Source: Acinetobacter lwoffii (lineage in GTDB: Bacteria > Pseudomonadota > Gammaproteobacteria > Pseudomonadales > Moraxellaceae). Taken from it: 64,000 nt of DNA. Where the stretch lies: the NCBI RefSeq assembly GCF_019343495.1, contig NZ_CP072549.1:248001-312000 (forward strand). The letters run 5' to 3'. The notes beneath the pieces were generated by a model. It worked only from the letters and a program-made list of their open reading frames with translations, was not told where the DNA came from and did no database searches. The translations under genes and the position numbers were made by a program. Of this stretch, positions 54,707-64,000 are shown piece by piece (the first letter of the stretch is position 1; every line of letters starts with the position of its first letter).

Positions 54707-55876
54707 TTAGAGAATGGCTTTCAGGCGTTGAATGACTTCTTCACATTGCGCCAGATCGGCCACAAGTGCTAGACGTACATGATTTTCACCCGGATTACCC
54801 TGTTCAGTATCGCGGGATAAATAACGACCCGGAAGTACTTTAATATGTGCTTCTTCCATCAGGCGTTTAGCAAAGGCTTCATCATTGTCAACTTTTAACC
54901 AGTAATAGAAACCTGCATCCGGTTTTTTGAGTGGCAATAAATGTCCGAGTTCCTGTTGAAATAAATCAAACTTGGCACGGTATTGCACCCGGTTTTCTTC
55001 CACATGCGCTTCATCATCCCAGGCAGCAATAGACGCCAGTTGATGTTGCACCGGCATCGCTGCGCCGTGGTAAGTACGGTATTGCAAGTAAGGTTTTAAC
55101 AGGTTGGCATCACCGGCAACAAAACCTGAACGCATGCCCGGAAGGTTAGAGCGCTTAGACAGTGAATGGAACACCACACAGTTTTTATAGTCATCCCGGC
55201 CAATTTCAGCACAAACTTCCAGTAAACCTACGGGTGCTTGGTCAAACCACAGTTCCGAATAGCATTCGTCTGAAGCAATCACAAAGTTGTATTGATCCGA
55301 CAGGGCAATCAGTTTTTTAAACTGTTCTTTGGATAGCACTGCACCGGTTGGGTTGCCCGGGGTACAGACAAATAGCAATGCCGTTTTTTCCCAGACTTGT
55401 GCCGGAACAGCATCAAAATCACCAAGGTAGTTATTTTCCTCAGTACAGTTGATGAAATAAGGTTTGGCACCTGCGAGCAGTGTTGCGCCTTCATAAATCT
55501 GATAAAACGGATTTGGCATCACCACATAAGGTGCATCTTCACGATTCACCAAAGCCTGTACAAACGAGAAAATCGCTTCACGTGTACCAGAAACAGGCAG
55601 GATATTGCTGTCTGCACTGATGCTATTTAGCTTAAAACGGCGCGTCAGCCATTGGGCAATACTTTCACGTAGCTCCGGCAGGCCTTTACTGTTTGGATAT
55701 GTCGACAAATGTTTGAAGTTATCGATAATCGCTTGTTTCACAAACTCCGGTGCAGGATGCTTCGGTTCACCAATCGACAGGGGAATTAAAGGCATATTTG
55801 CAGGCTGGATATCCGCAAAAAGCTGATTTAACTTTTCAAACGGATAAGGGTGCAGTAGAGACAAGCTAGAGTTCAT
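54707..55876 (-). CDS. dapC: Succinyldiaminopimelate transaminase
   Basis: 389-residue PLP aminotransferase of the DapC branch, in lysine and peptidoglycan-precursor synthesis. SIGEPKHPAPEFV and TYPNSKGLPELRESIAQWL, CTPGNPTGAVLSKEQ, SDECYSELWF and PLP lysine in FHSLSKRSNLPGMRSGF. It lies 17 nt downstream of glnD in the same direction, the same arrangement as in Pseudomonas. The other lysine-pathway gene in the window is lysC. Confidence 0.92.
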   Translation of the reverse strand: MNSSLSLLHPYPFEKLNQLFADIQPANMPLIPLSIGEPKHPAPEFVKQAIIDNFKHLSTYPNSKGLPELRESIAQWLTRRFKLNSISADSNILPVSGTREAIFSFVQALVNREDAPYVVMPNPFYQIYEGATLLAGAKPYFINCTEENNYLGDFDAVPAQVWEKTALLFVCTPGNPTGAVLSKEQFKKLIALSDQYNFVIASDECYSELWFDQAPVGLLEVCAEIGRDDYKNCVVFHSLSKRSNLPGMRSGFVAGDANLLKPYLQYRTYHGAAMPVQHQLASIAAWDDEAHVEENRVQYRAKFDLFQQELGHLLPLKKPDAGFYYWLKVDNDEAFAKRLMEEAHIKVLPGRYLSRDTEQGNPGENHVRLALVADLAQCEEVIQRLKAIL

Positions 55877-55893
55877 GAATAAGTAACCGCGTT

Positions 55894-58566
55894 TTAATGT
55901 GTGTGTTGACTACAAACCTGATGAGAGGCTTCATCCAGTGCAGTTTTAAGTGCAGCTGCAAATTCAGCAGATTCTTCAGGTGTCATAGGGTTGCCATCTT
56001 TTTTGGTGACAAAAAATATGTCTTCGGCACGTTCGCCAAGTGTAGCAATTTTGGCAGAGTGGATATCCAGGCCTTGCATCATAAATAAACCACCGATTTT
56101 GGCAAGTAAACCAGGATGATCGAGAGTAGCGATTTCGACCATATTTTGATTCAAGGCAGGATTGATACTAATATCGACTGTATTTTCAATATCAAAATGA
56201 CGTAATTGACGCGGAATCCGGCGCTGCATCAGGCCCGGATATTCATCAGAATGACTCAAGGCATCTTTCAGAGCTTCAATCACTGTGGCTTCGCGTTCCG
56301 GATCGGTCAATAAGGTACCAAAACGGTCCAGTACTACATAGGTATCCAGACTGAAGGCTTTAGTCGCTGTAATAATCCGTGCGTCTTGTACATCCAGATT
56401 CATACGATCCAGAATAGCCACGGTGGTGGCAAACAGGTTGGGTTGATCCTGCGTGTAAATAAAGATCTGTACCGCATCCTGCGCATATTTACGGTGCGCC
56501 CGCATCAGCACCAGTGGGGCAGGATTATCGCCGTGTTGTAAAATGGCACGGGTATGCCAGGCAATTTCATCTGCTGTTTCTTTGAGGAAATAGTCATCAC
56601 CAAGTTCCTGCCAGACTTTTTCTACCTCATCCAGTGAGAAGTCCTGAACCAGAAGTTCACTGGCTGCAAATTTAGTATCTTCAATCAGCATTTGATAATC
56701 AACCGGACGGCCCAGACCAGAACGGATTACGTCACGTGCCTGAGTATATAGTTGACGCATCAGCGAAGCGCGCCAGGTATTCCACAGCTTCGGATTGGTG
56801 GCGTTAATATCGGCGACTGTCAGGGTGTACAGATAGTCCAGATGTTCCATGTCACCCATTTTTTCGGCGAATTCTTTGACCACATCCGGATCGGAGATAT
56901 CTTTTTTCTGGGCGGTGACAGACATCACCAGATGATTCTGGATCAGCCAAGCCACCAGATTGCTTTCGCGTTCAGTAAAGCCATGGCTACGGCAGAATTT
57001 AATCGCATCGCTGGCACCGAGTTCACTGTGGTCACCGCCACGACCTTTAGCAATATCATGGAAAATTGCTGCCAGATAGACGATGTCACGACGGGTCAGA
57101 CGCTGAAACACTGAACTGACCACTGGAAATTCCTTGGCAAATTCAGGTTCTTTAAAGCGGTTTAAGTTCCGCAGCAGCAATAAGGTATGCGCATCGACTG
57201 TATAGATATGGAACAGGTCATATTGCATTAGTCCTAGAATCTGTCCAAAGGCCGGAATGTAATTTCCAAGCACACCATAACGCTTCATGGCAACCATGGT
57301 GTCATAGAGTCGATGCGGTGAACGGATAATCGCCATAAATAGCGCCTGATGCACCGGATTATCACGAAAATCCTGATCAATGCGTTTTCCAGCCAAGGTC
57401 AGCAAGCGTAAGGTACGCGCACGAATACCTTCGATCTCAGGACGATTGGCCAGCAGATAGAAAATTTCCAGAATTGCGCTTGGATTTTCCGAGAAAATCT
57501 TATGATGCTGCACAGCCAGTTTGCCATCGACCAGTTTAAAGTTCTGGTTGATTTCTTCGATCTGGCGTTCATATTGCGGTAAACGTGGCGTAATGACCGA
57601 TTCATTAAAATAGGCCAGCAGCATTTCGTTCAGCGTAGACACTTGCTGTGCACTGCGATAATAGCGCTTCATGAACTGTTCAATTGGATAGTTCGGATGA
57701 TGCGCCTCTTCACGTACATAGCCAAATTTGGCAGCAATATCACGCTGATAATCGAACAATAAGCGGTTTTCATCGCGCTTGGTCAGGCGGTGCAGGTGAT
57801 GACGGATTTCCCAGAGGAAACTTTCGGCTTCCTCAAGCACACCGAGTTCAAATTCTGAAATAAAACCGAGATGTACCAGATCATAAATGCGATTGACGCG
57901 GAAATGCCGTTTGGCAATCCAGCCAATCTGGTTGATATCACGGATGCCACCCGGCGCATTTTTAATATCCGGTTCCAGATTGCTTTCGGTATTGTTGTGC
58001 TGAGCATAGCGTTTATGCTGCTCATCCATCTTGGCATCAAAAAAAGTTTTGTCAGTCCAGGTACGTGACACGATACGACGTGGCCATTTGCACAGGTTTT
58101 CATTGCCAATAATCAGGCGGGCTTCGATCAGGGTGGTGGCGACGGTCAGATCACTGCTGGCCTGATTGACACATTCATTGATGGTGCGGACACTGATACC
58201 GGGTTTGAAATTCCCCACGTCCCAAAGCGATGAAATGAATGTAGAAATCAGTTGTTCCTGTTCCGGGTTAATCTCGTCTTCTGACAAGATCATGATATCG
58301 ACATCAGAATAAGGCAGCATTTCACGACGGCCATAGCCCCCGACAGCAAACAGGGCCAAATCAGTTTGAGCCAGTTCGGCATGCTGCCAGAGAAACTGCA
58401 GGGCTTCATCGATCAGATTGGAACGCGCCAGAATAATATCCCGAATCGACTGCCCATTTTCAAAACTTTCCTGAAGCTGATTTTCGACATCACTGCGCCA
58501 TTGATTGATGGCTTTAATGTCATGGTTACTTTTAGCGTAATTCAGCAGTGGATGGGTGTTGATCAT
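55894..58566 (-). CDS. glnD: Bifunctional PII uridylyltransferase / uridylyl-removing enzyme
   Basis: 890-residue nitrogen sensor that modifies PII according to glutamine. Nucleotidyltransferase domain with [19 protein letters not shown] (about 77-95), a GlnD-specific linker, HD domain with [17 protein letters not shown] (about 520) and NHLVMS, and two C-terminal ACT domains that bind glutamine (about 710-790 and 815-885). All catalytic motifs appear intact. It precedes dapC by 17 nt and follows purT by 26 nt, so the three probably share a transcript. Confidence 0.96.
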   Translation of the reverse strand: MINTHPLLNYAKSNHDIKAINQWRSDVENQLQESFENGQSIRDIILARSNLIDEALQFLWQHAELAQTDLALFAVGGYGRREMLPYSDVDIMILSEDEINPEQEQLISTFISSLWDVGNFKPGISVRTINECVNQASSDLTVATTLIEARLIIGNENLCKWPRRIVSRTWTDKTFFDAKMDEQHKRYAQHNNTESNLEPDIKNAPGGIRDINQIGWIAKRHFRVNRIYDLVHLGFISEFELGVLEEAESFLWEIRHHLHRLTKRDENRLLFDYQRDIAAKFGYVREEAHHPNYPIEQFMKRYYRSAQQVSTLNEMLLAYFNESVITPRLPQYERQIEEINQNFKLVDGKLAVQHHKIFSENPSAILEIFYLLANRPEIEGIRARTLRLLTLAGKRIDQDFRDNPVHQALFMAIIRSPHRLYDTMVAMKRYGVLGNYIPAFGQILGLMQYDLFHIYTVDAHTLLLLRNLNRFKEPEFAKEFPVVSSVFQRLTRRDIVYLAAIFHDIAKGRGGDHSELGASDAIKFCRSHGFTERESNLVAWLIQNHLVMSVTAQKKDISDPDVVKEFAEKMGDMEHLDYLYTLTVADINATNPKLWNTWRASLMRQLYTQARDVIRSGLGRPVDYQMLIEDTKFAASELLVQDFSLDEVEKVWQELGDDYFLKETADEIAWHTRAILQHGDNPAPLVLMRAHRKYAQDAVQIFIYTQDQPNLFATTVAILDRMNLDVQDARIITATKAFSLDTYVVLDRFGTLLTDPEREATVIEALKDALSHSDEYPGLMQRRIPRQLRHFDIENTVDISINPALNQNMVEIATLDHPGLLAKIGGLFMMQGLDIHSAKIATLGERAEDIFFVTKKDGNPMTPEESAEFAAALKTALDEASHQVCSQHTH

Positions 58567-58592
58567 GTACAGTCGTCCGTTGGTATTTCAGC

Positions 58593-59798
58593 TTAGTTTT
58601 GGTTGACGCTAACTTGGTTTGCGACCTGTAGGGCCAGTTCACGTGCCTGTTCAATGTTTTCCGCACGTGCTGTGGCAACGCCCATACGACGACGTTTAAA
58701 ACCTTCAGGTTTGCCAAACAGGCGTAAATCGGTATTGCCGTCTGCTAAAGCAAGATTCAGGCCAGAAAATGAAAGATTGCGGTCATCTACTCCAGCATAA
58801 ATCACCGCGCTGGCAGCCACACTATGTCGTGCAGTATTCACCGGCAAGCCTAAAATAGCACGTGCATGCAGCTCAAATTCACTTTGAAATTGGGAGGCTA
58901 AAGTCACCAGTCCAGTATCGTGTGGACGTGGGGAAACCTCACTAAACCATACTTTGTCGCCTTTTACAAAGAGTTCCACTCCAAAGATTCCGCAGCCACC
59001 AAGTGCTGTAGTGACCTTGTTGGCAATACGCTTGGATTCTTCCAGCGCGGCTGGAGTCATCGGTTGAGGCTGCCAGCTTTCCACATAATCACCTGAGTCC
59101 TGACGATGTCCGATCGGGTCGCAATAAGACGTTTCGATTTCGCCGGTTTCTGGATTTTTTGCACGAACAGTCAATAAGGTAATTTCAAAATCAAAGTCAA
59201 TTTGTGATTCTACAATCACAGTACCCTGATTGACCCGGCCACCGGTTTGCGCATATTCCCAGGCAGCATCGACTTCATCAAAACGGGTAACACGAGACTG
59301 ACCTTTGCCTGAAGATGACATCACCGGTTTCACAAAGTTTGGATAGCCGACATCGTCACAGGCCGCGCGGAAGGATTCTAAACTGTCGGCAAAACGGTAA
59401 GCTGAAGTTGGCAGACCGAGTTCTTCCGCAGCCAGACGACGAATACCTTCACGGTTCATGGTCAGATTGACGGCTTTAGCAGAAGGAATCACCGTAGCAA
59501 TGTTCTGGGCTTCTATTTCAAGCAGAACTTCGGTCGCAATCGCTTCAATTTCAGGAACAATTAAATGTGGCTGGATTTGATTGATGAGTTGTTTGAGTTC
59601 TACAGCATCTGCCATATTCAAGGTATAGGAATAATGCGCAACCTGCATGGCAGGGGCATGATCATAACGGTCAGCAGCATGAACTTCGACTCCAAGGCGT
59701 TGTAGTGAAATCACCACTTCCTTGCCCAGTTCACCAGAACCCAATAATAGAACTTTATAGGCAGAAGATTGAAGGGGAGTACCAATAGTCACGCTCAT
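58593..59798 (-). CDS. purT: Formate-dependent phosphoribosylglycinamide formyltransferase
   Basis: 401-residue ATP-grasp enzyme that formylates GAR with formate in purine synthesis, independent of folate. [15 protein letters not shown] near the N-terminus, [19 protein letters not shown] region ([13 protein letters not shown]), [10 protein letters not shown] of the ATP loop, [25 protein letters not shown] split over the metal site. Start at 59798 (MSVTIGT) has GGA 8 nt upstream; three codons more are possible. First gene of the purT-glnD-dapC cluster. Confidence 0.95.
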   Translation of the reverse strand: MSVTIGTPLQSSAYKVLLLGSGELGKEVVISLQRLGVEVHAADRYDHAPAMQVAHYSYTLNMADAVELKQLINQIQPHLIVPEIEAIATEVLLEIEAQNIATVIPSAKAVNLTMNREGIRRLAAEELGLPTSAYRFADSLESFRAACDDVGYPNFVKPVMSSSGKGQSRVTRFDEVDAAWEYAQTGGRVNQGTVIVESQIDFDFEITLLTVRAKNPETGEIETSYCDPIGHRQDSGDYVESWQPQPMTPAALEESKRIANKVTTALGGCGIFGVELFVKGDKVWFSEVSPRPHDTGLVTLASQFQSEFELHARAILGLPVNTARHSVAASAVIYAGVDDRNLSFSGLNLALADGNTDLRLFGKPEGFKRRRMGVATARAENIEQARELALQVANQVSVNQN

Positions 59799-59967
59799 GT
59801 GGATCATCCATGCTTGATTTTATGGACTTTTAGCATAGCAGAACTGAGCCGGCAGTTAAGCCAAGATTCATACAAAATTGTGATATTGACCAACAGTTTT
59901 ATTTATAAAGTTTTTCTGGATTTGAATAAGGAGGCGCTGTCATTTTCACATCGCTGTCAGACTGCGT

Positions 59968-60567
59968 TTACAGAAGATAAATCCCGCTTTGAGACTTGAG
60001 CTTTTCTATTTGTGCAACGTGTTCAGCATTGATATTCAACATCTTTAACAGACGCAATGTACGAACATGCAGGAAATAGGCATAGGGCAATACAAAAGGC
60101 AGTACCAAGCACAGCAAAAATAACAGTAGTCCAAAAATTGTGAATTGAATGCTGTCTCGCAAGACGGCGACGAGCTGGAACTGATCTGCTGAAAAGGCGG
60201 TAGCTGAAAAAAGAATAATAAGGAGCGCAAATAAACTAGCAAAAATTTTTAGAGCATTCGGCAGGATACGATGTATGAAGCTCCACTTACCTAAGACCAA
60301 TGTCAAGGGATGAAGATGCAGCACGTGTTGGCTCTGAATAAGCATGGCTATGATTTTATTTTGGCCATTTTTCTGAATGTAAACCACACGGACTTGATCC
60401 GCCGGCTGCACATGTACTTCAACAAAATGTCCGGTAAAATTCTGAGCATTGATAAAACATTCAAAATACTGTCCCGGTAATTCATATCGATGAAACACGG
60501 TTAACATTTCATCGCGCTGATGATGAATAAAGATTTTTCCTTCAATTACCAGTTTCGCTGCAAACAT
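59968..60567 (-). CDS. Predicted membrane protein, unknown
   Basis: 199-residue protein with a soluble beta-rich N-terminus (about 1-95, including FHRYELPGQYFECF and VQPADQVRVVYIQ) followed by two membrane helices (about 105-125, FASLFALLIILFSATAF; and 142-170, FTIFGLLLFLLCLVLPFVLPYAYF) and a cytoplasmic end. No family is recognised. The order of domains suggests a signalling or binding head fused to a membrane hairpin. It stands alone; a hairpin lies on its upstream side. Confidence 0.65.
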   Translation of the reverse strand: MFAAKLVIEGKIFIHHQRDEMLTVFHRYELPGQYFECFINAQNFTGHFVEVHVQPADQVRVVYIQKNGQNKIIAMLIQSQHVLHLHPLTLVLGKWSFIHRILPNALKIFASLFALLIILFSATAFSADQFQLVAVLRDSIQFTIFGLLLFLLCLVLPFVLPYAYFLHVRTLRLLKMLNINAEHVAQIEKLKSQSGIYLL

Positions 60568-60592
60568 GGCTATCTTTCCTGGTTTTTATATA

Positions 60593-60634
60593 AAAAAAGA
60601 CTTATACGTTAAGTTTAGCATAAGTCTTTGTTTC
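60593..60634. terminator. Hairpin between membrane protein and ygaH
   Basis: Stem AAAGACTTAT with its complement around a 14-nt loop (60597-60630), A and T runs on the flanks; serves as the ygaZH terminator. Confidence 0.8.
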
Positions 60635-60655
60635 AATTGATCAACTAGTTAAAGC

Positions 60656-61003
60656 TTAAAAGGGTACTGCAACATAGGTGTAAACCAACCCATAGGTTAG
60701 TGCTGCAGTTAGGGTCGCCATCACGATACGTTTAACCTTAAAGTACAAAACCGTGAGCACAATAAAGCCAACCAGCATCGCAAAACTTTTATTCGGCGTT
60801 TCTAATAAAGGCGGCAGGGTAGCAACCACCAGCATAGAGCTGATCGCAGCAATACCGATTGAACCCAAGGCAATTTTAAGCCACAACGCTCCGCGTTTTT
60901 GCGAACCTTGCTGAAATTTTTGAATGACAAAAAAAGGACCAAAGCGCGAGGCAAAATTGGCAATCCCGACTAAAATCCCGACCAGAATAATCTCTAGATT
61001 CAT
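60656..61003 (-). CDS. ygaH: Branched-chain amino-acid exporter subunit YgaH (AzlD family)
   Basis: 115-residue membrane protein, AzlD family, of the YgaH branch (FASRFGPFFVIQKF; LKIALGSIGIAAISSMLVVATLPPLL). About four helices. Its start overlaps the ygaZ stop by 4 nt (ATGA), so they are coupled. In E. coli YgaZH exports valine. It is longer than the AzlD at 34.5 kb and only distantly similar. Confidence 0.85.
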   Translation of the reverse strand: MNLEIILVGILVGIANFASRFGPFFVIQKFQQGSQKRGALWLKIALGSIGIAAISSMLVVATLPPLLETPNKSFAMLVGFIVLTVLYFKVKRIVMATLTAALTYGLVYTYVAVPF

Positions 61004-61752
61004 GCTTGATCTCCTGCGTGTTCAGGATCTGGCTGCTTCAAAATATAGTGCTTAAACAGGCCTGCGAAAATACCAGAACTTATACCGATAAAGATCGCGG
61101 CAGACAGGTCGATAAAATAACAGGCAATCGCAGACACCAGAATTGTGACAGCTACAACAAAAGTATGTTTTTTCTCAAAAGCGGCTAACAAGAAGCTCAG
61201 GAACAGCGCAGGTAACAAGAAATCCAGCGCAGCCTGTAAGAATTGCGGCAGGTTGCTGACCTGATCGGCAAACAATCCACCGAGGAAAGATCCGAGTGCC
61301 CAGGACATCCAGCTAAACAGGCTTAAACCGAGCATCCAGGATTCTGACCATTCCTGTCGCCGTTGCGAGAGCTTGATCATGCCGGAGGCAAAAACTTCAT
61401 CGGTCAAACCCCAAGACCAGATTGCCGTTTTCTTTAAATTCAGCCGGTCTTGAATCAGATTTTGTAACGCAGGGCCATAAAGCAGATGACGAATGTCTAA
61501 GGCAATCACGGTTAATGCCGTCATCCAGATAGATGTTCCACTACCTAAGAGAGCGACCACCAGGAACTGGCTGGCACCTGCATACATCGAGCAGGACAGG
61601 AACAGTGCTTCCCAGGCGGTAAAGCCAAACTGAGTGGCTGAAACACCAAAAGCAAACGACACTGGTAAATAAGTGAAGATAATCGCTTGGCTATCTTTTG
61701 CACCTTGCCAGAAGCCAGCAGGTTGCGTAGCGAGTTGATTCGGTTCAGACAC
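61000..61752 (-). CDS. ygaZ: Branched-chain amino-acid exporter subunit YgaZ (AzlC family)
   Basis: 250-residue AzlC-family membrane protein: LPVSFAFGVSATQFGFTAWEALF, SMYAGASQFLVVALLG, TVIALDIRHLLYGPAL and WGLTDEVFASGM all fit YgaZ. Seven helices likely. The window thus holds two distinct AzlCD-type exporters; this one lacks an adjacent Lrp-type regulator. AAGGAGA ribosome site upstream. Confidence 0.88.
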   Translation of the reverse strand: MSEPNQLATQPAGFWQGAKDSQAIIFTYLPVSFAFGVSATQFGFTAWEALFLSCSMYAGASQFLVVALLGSGTSIWMTALTVIALDIRHLLYGPALQNLIQDRLNLKKTAIWSWGLTDEVFASGMIKLSQRRQEWSESWMLGLSLFSWMSWALGSFLGGLFADQVSNLPQFLQAALDFLLPALFLSFLLAAFEKKHTFVVAVTILVSAIACYFIDLSAAIFIGISSGIFAGLFKHYILKQPDPEHAGDQA

Positions 61753-61855
61753 GACACACCTTGAAGGAGAGTTGAACGATGGGTCAAATGAAGATTGTGT
61801 ATTCTACGTGAATTTAATAGCATAGTGCCGAAATGTTTAAATTGGCGAGCCTGAT

Positions 61856-62353
61856 ATGTGGATGTTCAAGACACGTGCGATGCTGATTGCTGCTTTAATA
61901 AGCACGGCAATATTGTTACAAGCGTGTGGGAATGACAGTCAATCGACTGATAAGCCAGAAATTAAACCGGCACCTAAATTGACTAATGATGCGACGACTT
62001 ATGCCAATGCCGCATGGCAACTGATCAATGAAGTGGATCCACTGGTCTATAATAAAGAAGTGGATCAGCTGGAAACACAGGTACGTCAACCAGCACGTAA
62101 ATTGAGTACAGACTGGCGTATTAATGTCAAAATGACCGATTCGGTGACCGAAGGCAAATATGCTCTGTGTCGTAAAGCTTTGACCAGTCTGGAAATCTGG
62201 GCGCGGACGACCATGGAAAATGGTAATAGTCTGCAACAAAAACAGGCGGATTATGAGCGGGATAAACTGCAATGTCAGAATGCCATTGCCCATCCTGCAC
62301 TCGGAAATACCGATCCTAAGCAAAAAGGTACTGCAATTGCCAATATGCAATAA
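61856..62353 (+). CDS. Hypothetical lipoprotein
   Basis: 165-residue predicted lipoprotein (lipobox LQAC, Cys 24) with a polar disordered linker (SQSTDKPEIKPAPKLT) and a helical mature domain containing two cysteines (YALCRKAL, KLQCQNAI) that may pair. Conserved-looking TTYANAAWQLINEVDPLVYNK region. No family recognised. Start at 61856 or 61862 (MFKTRAM). Monocistronic with a terminator. Confidence 0.72.
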   Translation: MWMFKTRAMLIAALISTAILLQACGNDSQSTDKPEIKPAPKLTNDATTYANAAWQLINEVDPLVYNKEVDQLETQVRQPARKLSTDWRINVKMTDSVTEGKYALCRKALTSLEIWARTTMENGNSLQQKQADYERDKLQCQNAIAHPALGNTDPKQKGTAIANMQ

Positions 62354-62378
62354 ACCTTTGCCCATTTAAATGTACTTA

Positions 62379-62411
62379 TAAAAAGCCAGTCTGAATGACT
62401 GGCTTTTTTAG
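62379..62411 (+). terminator. Terminator after lipoprotein
   Basis: 10-bp stem AAAAGCCAGT with its complement around CTGAATG, T6 tail. Confidence 0.92.
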
Positions 62412-62422
62412 CAAAATAAGCT

Positions 62423-62524
62423 TTAAAAATAGGGCAGCCACATATGTTCTAATAAAAGTACCATTACACCGCAGATCAGGAGTGTGCTGCCAATCATGCG
62501 TTGAATCATTGTACGTGTAGACAT
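62423..62524 (-). CDS. 33-residue single-helix membrane peptide beside sodA
   Basis: Below usual length limits but well supported locally: GAGGAG ribosome site 8 nt before the ATG, 19 nt downstream of the sodA stop and in the same direction, and a clean membrane helix (MIGSTLLICGVMVLLLEHMW) after a basic start (MSTRTMIQRM). It ends at a TAA shortly before the convergent terminator, so it could be a second cistron of sodA. No family is known to me. Confidence 0.6.
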   Translation of the reverse strand: MSTRTMIQRMIGSTLLICGVMVLLLEHMWLPYF

Positions 62525-62543
62525 GGCAGATCTCCTCAAAGAT

Positions 62544-63161
62544 TTAAAGTGCGTTTAACGCTTCCAGATAACGACGATTTACTTCTTTCCAGTTCACGAC
62601 ATTGAAAAAAGCTGAGATATATTCCGGACGACGGTTTTGATACTGTAAATAATAGGCATGTTCCCAGACATCCAGACCTAAAAGGGGAATATTGCGATGC
62701 ATCAGCGGAGAATCCTGATTGGCGCTACTTTCTACAATAAGCGTTTGATCTGGCGTCATACTTAACCAGGCCCACCCACTACCAAAACGGCTAAGCGCTG
62801 CCTGGGTAAATGCTTCTTTAAATGCCTCAAATCCTCCTAATTCATGTTCAATGGCCTTGGCAATTTCAGCTTTGGGATGACCACCGCCGTCTGGACTCAT
62901 CACTGTCCAGAACAGGGAATGATTGGCATGTCCACCAGCATTATTAATCACGTTCTGTCTGAGTTGCTCGGGCACTTCATTGAATTTGCTAATTAAGGCT
63001 TCGACTGATAAATCTTCCCACTCTGTACCCGCGATTCCTGCATTGATATTATTGATATAAGTTTGATGATGCTTGCTATGATGAATTTCCATAGTCTTGC
63101 TATCGATATGAGGCTCTAGCGCATCATAAGCATAAGGCAGTACAGGCAAGGTGTAGCTCAT
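62544..63161 (-). CDS. sodA: Superoxide dismutase, Mn type
   Basis: 205-residue Fe/Mn SOD. Metal ligands: His in [12 protein letters not shown] (H27 region), NHSLFW with GGHANH (His near 80), and DVWEHAYY (Asp and His near 166-170). ANQDSPLM in place of the Fe-type AGNPL/TA motif points to manganese. AAGGAATCC ribosome site. A Fur-like box lies about 80-100 nt upstream, consistent with iron repression as for E. coli sodA. A very small membrane-peptide gene follows. Confidence 0.92.
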   Translation of the reverse strand: MSYTLPVLPYAYDALEPHIDSKTMEIHHSKHHQTYINNINAGIAGTEWEDLSVEALISKFNEVPEQLRQNVINNAGGHANHSLFWTVMSPDGGGHPKAEIAKAIEHELGGFEAFKEAFTQAALSRFGSGWAWLSMTPDQTLIVESSANQDSPLMHRNIPLLGLDVWEHAYYLQYQNRRPEYISAFFNVVNWKEVNRRYLEALNAL

Positions 63162-63241
63162 TGGCAGGATTCCTTGGGGAGAATGGAGTTAGGTTATTTT
63201 TCATTAGATTTAAGATACACTCTAATTTAATATTCATATAT

Positions 63242-63260
63242 GAGAATAGTTATCATTATT
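63242..63260. promoter_or_regulatory. Fur-like box upstream of sodA
   Basis: 14 of 19 matches to the Fur consensus (core TATCATTATT), about 80 nt from the sodA start. Confidence 0.6.
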
Positions 63261-63330
63261 GTTAATATATGTTGATCTTATGCGCTTCCAGAAAGCCTGT
63301 TATACGTATGAATCCTCTTTTTATAAGCAA

Positions 63331-63361
63331 TAAAAAAGCCCCAAGAAGGGGCTTTTTTTAA
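63331..63361. terminator. ychF terminator
   Basis: Stem AAAAAAGCCCC with its complement around AAGAA; long A/T runs on both sides, 11 nt after the ychF stop. Confidence 0.93.
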
Positions 63362-63371
63362 CAGCAATGAC

Positions 63372-64000
63372 TTAAACGTTAAAACGGAAGTGTAAAACAT
63401 CGCCATCCTGAACGATGTAAGTTTTACCTTCTAGACGCCATTTGCCTGCTTCTTTCGCACCGGCTTCGCCGTTGTACTGCACGAAATCATCATAAGCGAT
63501 ACATTCTGCACGGATAAAGCCTTTTTCAAAGTCGGTATGAATCACGCCTGCTGCCTGTGGTGCAGTTGCGCCAACTTTTACGGTCCAGGCACGAACTTCT
63601 TGTACACCCGCGGTGAAGTAAGTTTGTAGGCCCAGTAATGAATAACCTGCACGAATTACAACGTTTAAACCCGGTTCTTCCATGCCCATTGCTTCAAGGA
63701 ATTCAGCACGGTCTTCATCTTCAAGCAATGAAATTTCAGCTTCAATCTGGTTGCAAAGTGGAACCACAATCGCATTTTCTTCAGCGGCCAATTTTCGCAC
63801 TGCATCTAAATGCGGGTTGTTTTCAAAACCGTCTTCAGCAACGTTAGCAATGTACATCGTTGGTTTAAGCGTCATTAAACCAAAGCCACGAACCAGCTTG
63901 CGTTCGTCATCATCTAGGTCCGCTGCGCGAGCCGGTTTACCTTCATCCAGTAAAGGCTGGATTTTTTCCAGAACTGCTTTAGTAGCTAGCGCTTCTTTGT
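63372..64000 (-). CDS. ychF: Redox-regulated ATPase YchF (C-terminal part, cut by window)
   Basis: The C-terminal 209 codons of YchF/OLA1, an Obg-family P-loop protein that prefers ATP and interacts with ribosomes. The visible part covers the helical segment ([17 protein letters not shown]), [19 protein letters not shown] and the TGS domain (about the last 85 residues) with FFTAG-like [33 protein letters not shown] and a final VLHFRFNV. The N-terminal GTPase core lies beyond 64000. The frame is open to the window end. Confidence 0.95.
   Translation of the reverse strand, partial: KEALATKAVLEKIQPLLDEGKPARAADLDDDERKLVRGFGLMTLKPTMYIANVAEDGFENNPHLDAVRKLAAEENAIVVPLCNQIEAEISLLEDEDRAEFLEAMGMEEPGLNVVIRAGYSLLGLQTYFTAGVQEVRAWTVKVGATAPQAAGVIHTDFEKGFIRAECIAYDDFVQYNGEAGAKEAGKWRLEGKTYIVQDGDVLHFRFNV

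Overview
The window is a stretch of conserved chromosome from an Acinetobacter species (Moraxellaceae, Gammaproteobacteria). The markers are a TyrA-AroA fusion in one operon with pheA and hisC, an AlaA aminotransferase with an N-terminal extension, a CsrA of about 84 residues, a Nudix-thiamine-phosphate-synthase fusion, hisZ-purA, dapC-glnD and a YgaZH-type exporter. By eye the GC content is in the low 40s percent, with one strongly AT-rich gap at 22.1-23.3 kb. I see no complete insertion sequence, prophage, CRISPR array, rRNA or tRNA. Both ends cut a gene: gspE at the left, ychF at the right.

Layout. 0-4 kb: a GspE-type secretion ATPase, then ygiW-qseB-qseC (stress OB-fold protein plus two-component system) with a terminator-like hairpin inside the cluster. 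4-5.3 kb: hemP and a MutT/ThiE fusion diverge from one Fur box. 5.4-8.3 kb: PBP1b and an adjacent TPR lipoprotein that is probably its activator (LpoP type). 8.5-10.8 kb: NAD kinase, a YeaC-type protein and a YbiB-type protein. 11.2-14.5 kb: DctA, an acyl-CoA dehydrogenase and a DJ-1/PfpI protein. 15-19.5 kb: the aromatic operon pheA-hisC-tyrA/aroA. 19.6-22 kb: a small protein with a GNAT enzyme, an alpha/beta hydrolase and YaaA. 22-23.3 kb: a gene-poor AT-rich gap with a candidate small RNA, a structured leader and possible micropeptides. 23.3-25.7 kb: a purine permease and a probable adenine deaminase. 25.7-27.3 kb: two paralogous cysteine-containing lipoproteins flanking a cytochrome b561. 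27.3-32.5 kb: rnhB, csrA, lysC, alaS. 32.9-38.9 kb: an Epd/GAPDH-like enzyme, an AzlCD exporter with a divergent Lrp-type regulator, hisZ and purA. 39-46.2 kb: membrane and envelope proteins (M48 protease, FKBP, NDH-2, DacC-type carboxypeptidase, M61 protease, thioesterase). 46.4-50 kb: a frameshifted AT-rich gene, RluE with an Arg/Gly tail, isocitrate dehydrogenase and a 43-residue Gln-rich basic protein. 50-55.9 kb: an M23 lipoprotein, an MFS transporter, AlaA, the MsrB-glutathione peroxidase pair and DapC. 55.9-64 kb: glnD, purT, a membrane protein, ygaZH, a lipoprotein, a 33-residue membrane peptide, Mn-type SOD and ychF.

Themes. Several genes belong to purine use (permease, adenine deaminase, purA, purT), amino-acid synthesis (pheA, hisC, tyrA/aroA, lysC, dapC, alaA, hisZ), the cell wall (PBP1b, LpoP-like, DacC, M23) and oxidative or iron stress (hemP, yaaA, msrB-gpx, sodA). 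The least explained items are the candidate small RNA and structured leader before the purine permease, the Gln-rich peptide at 49.8 kb, the 33-residue membrane peptide beside sodA, the paired cysteine lipoproteins, the helix-rich domain fused to AlaA and the homopolymer frameshift at 46.7 kb. No complete new system is evident. Start sites and functions rest on reading the sequence and on recalled family knowledge; no database search was run.
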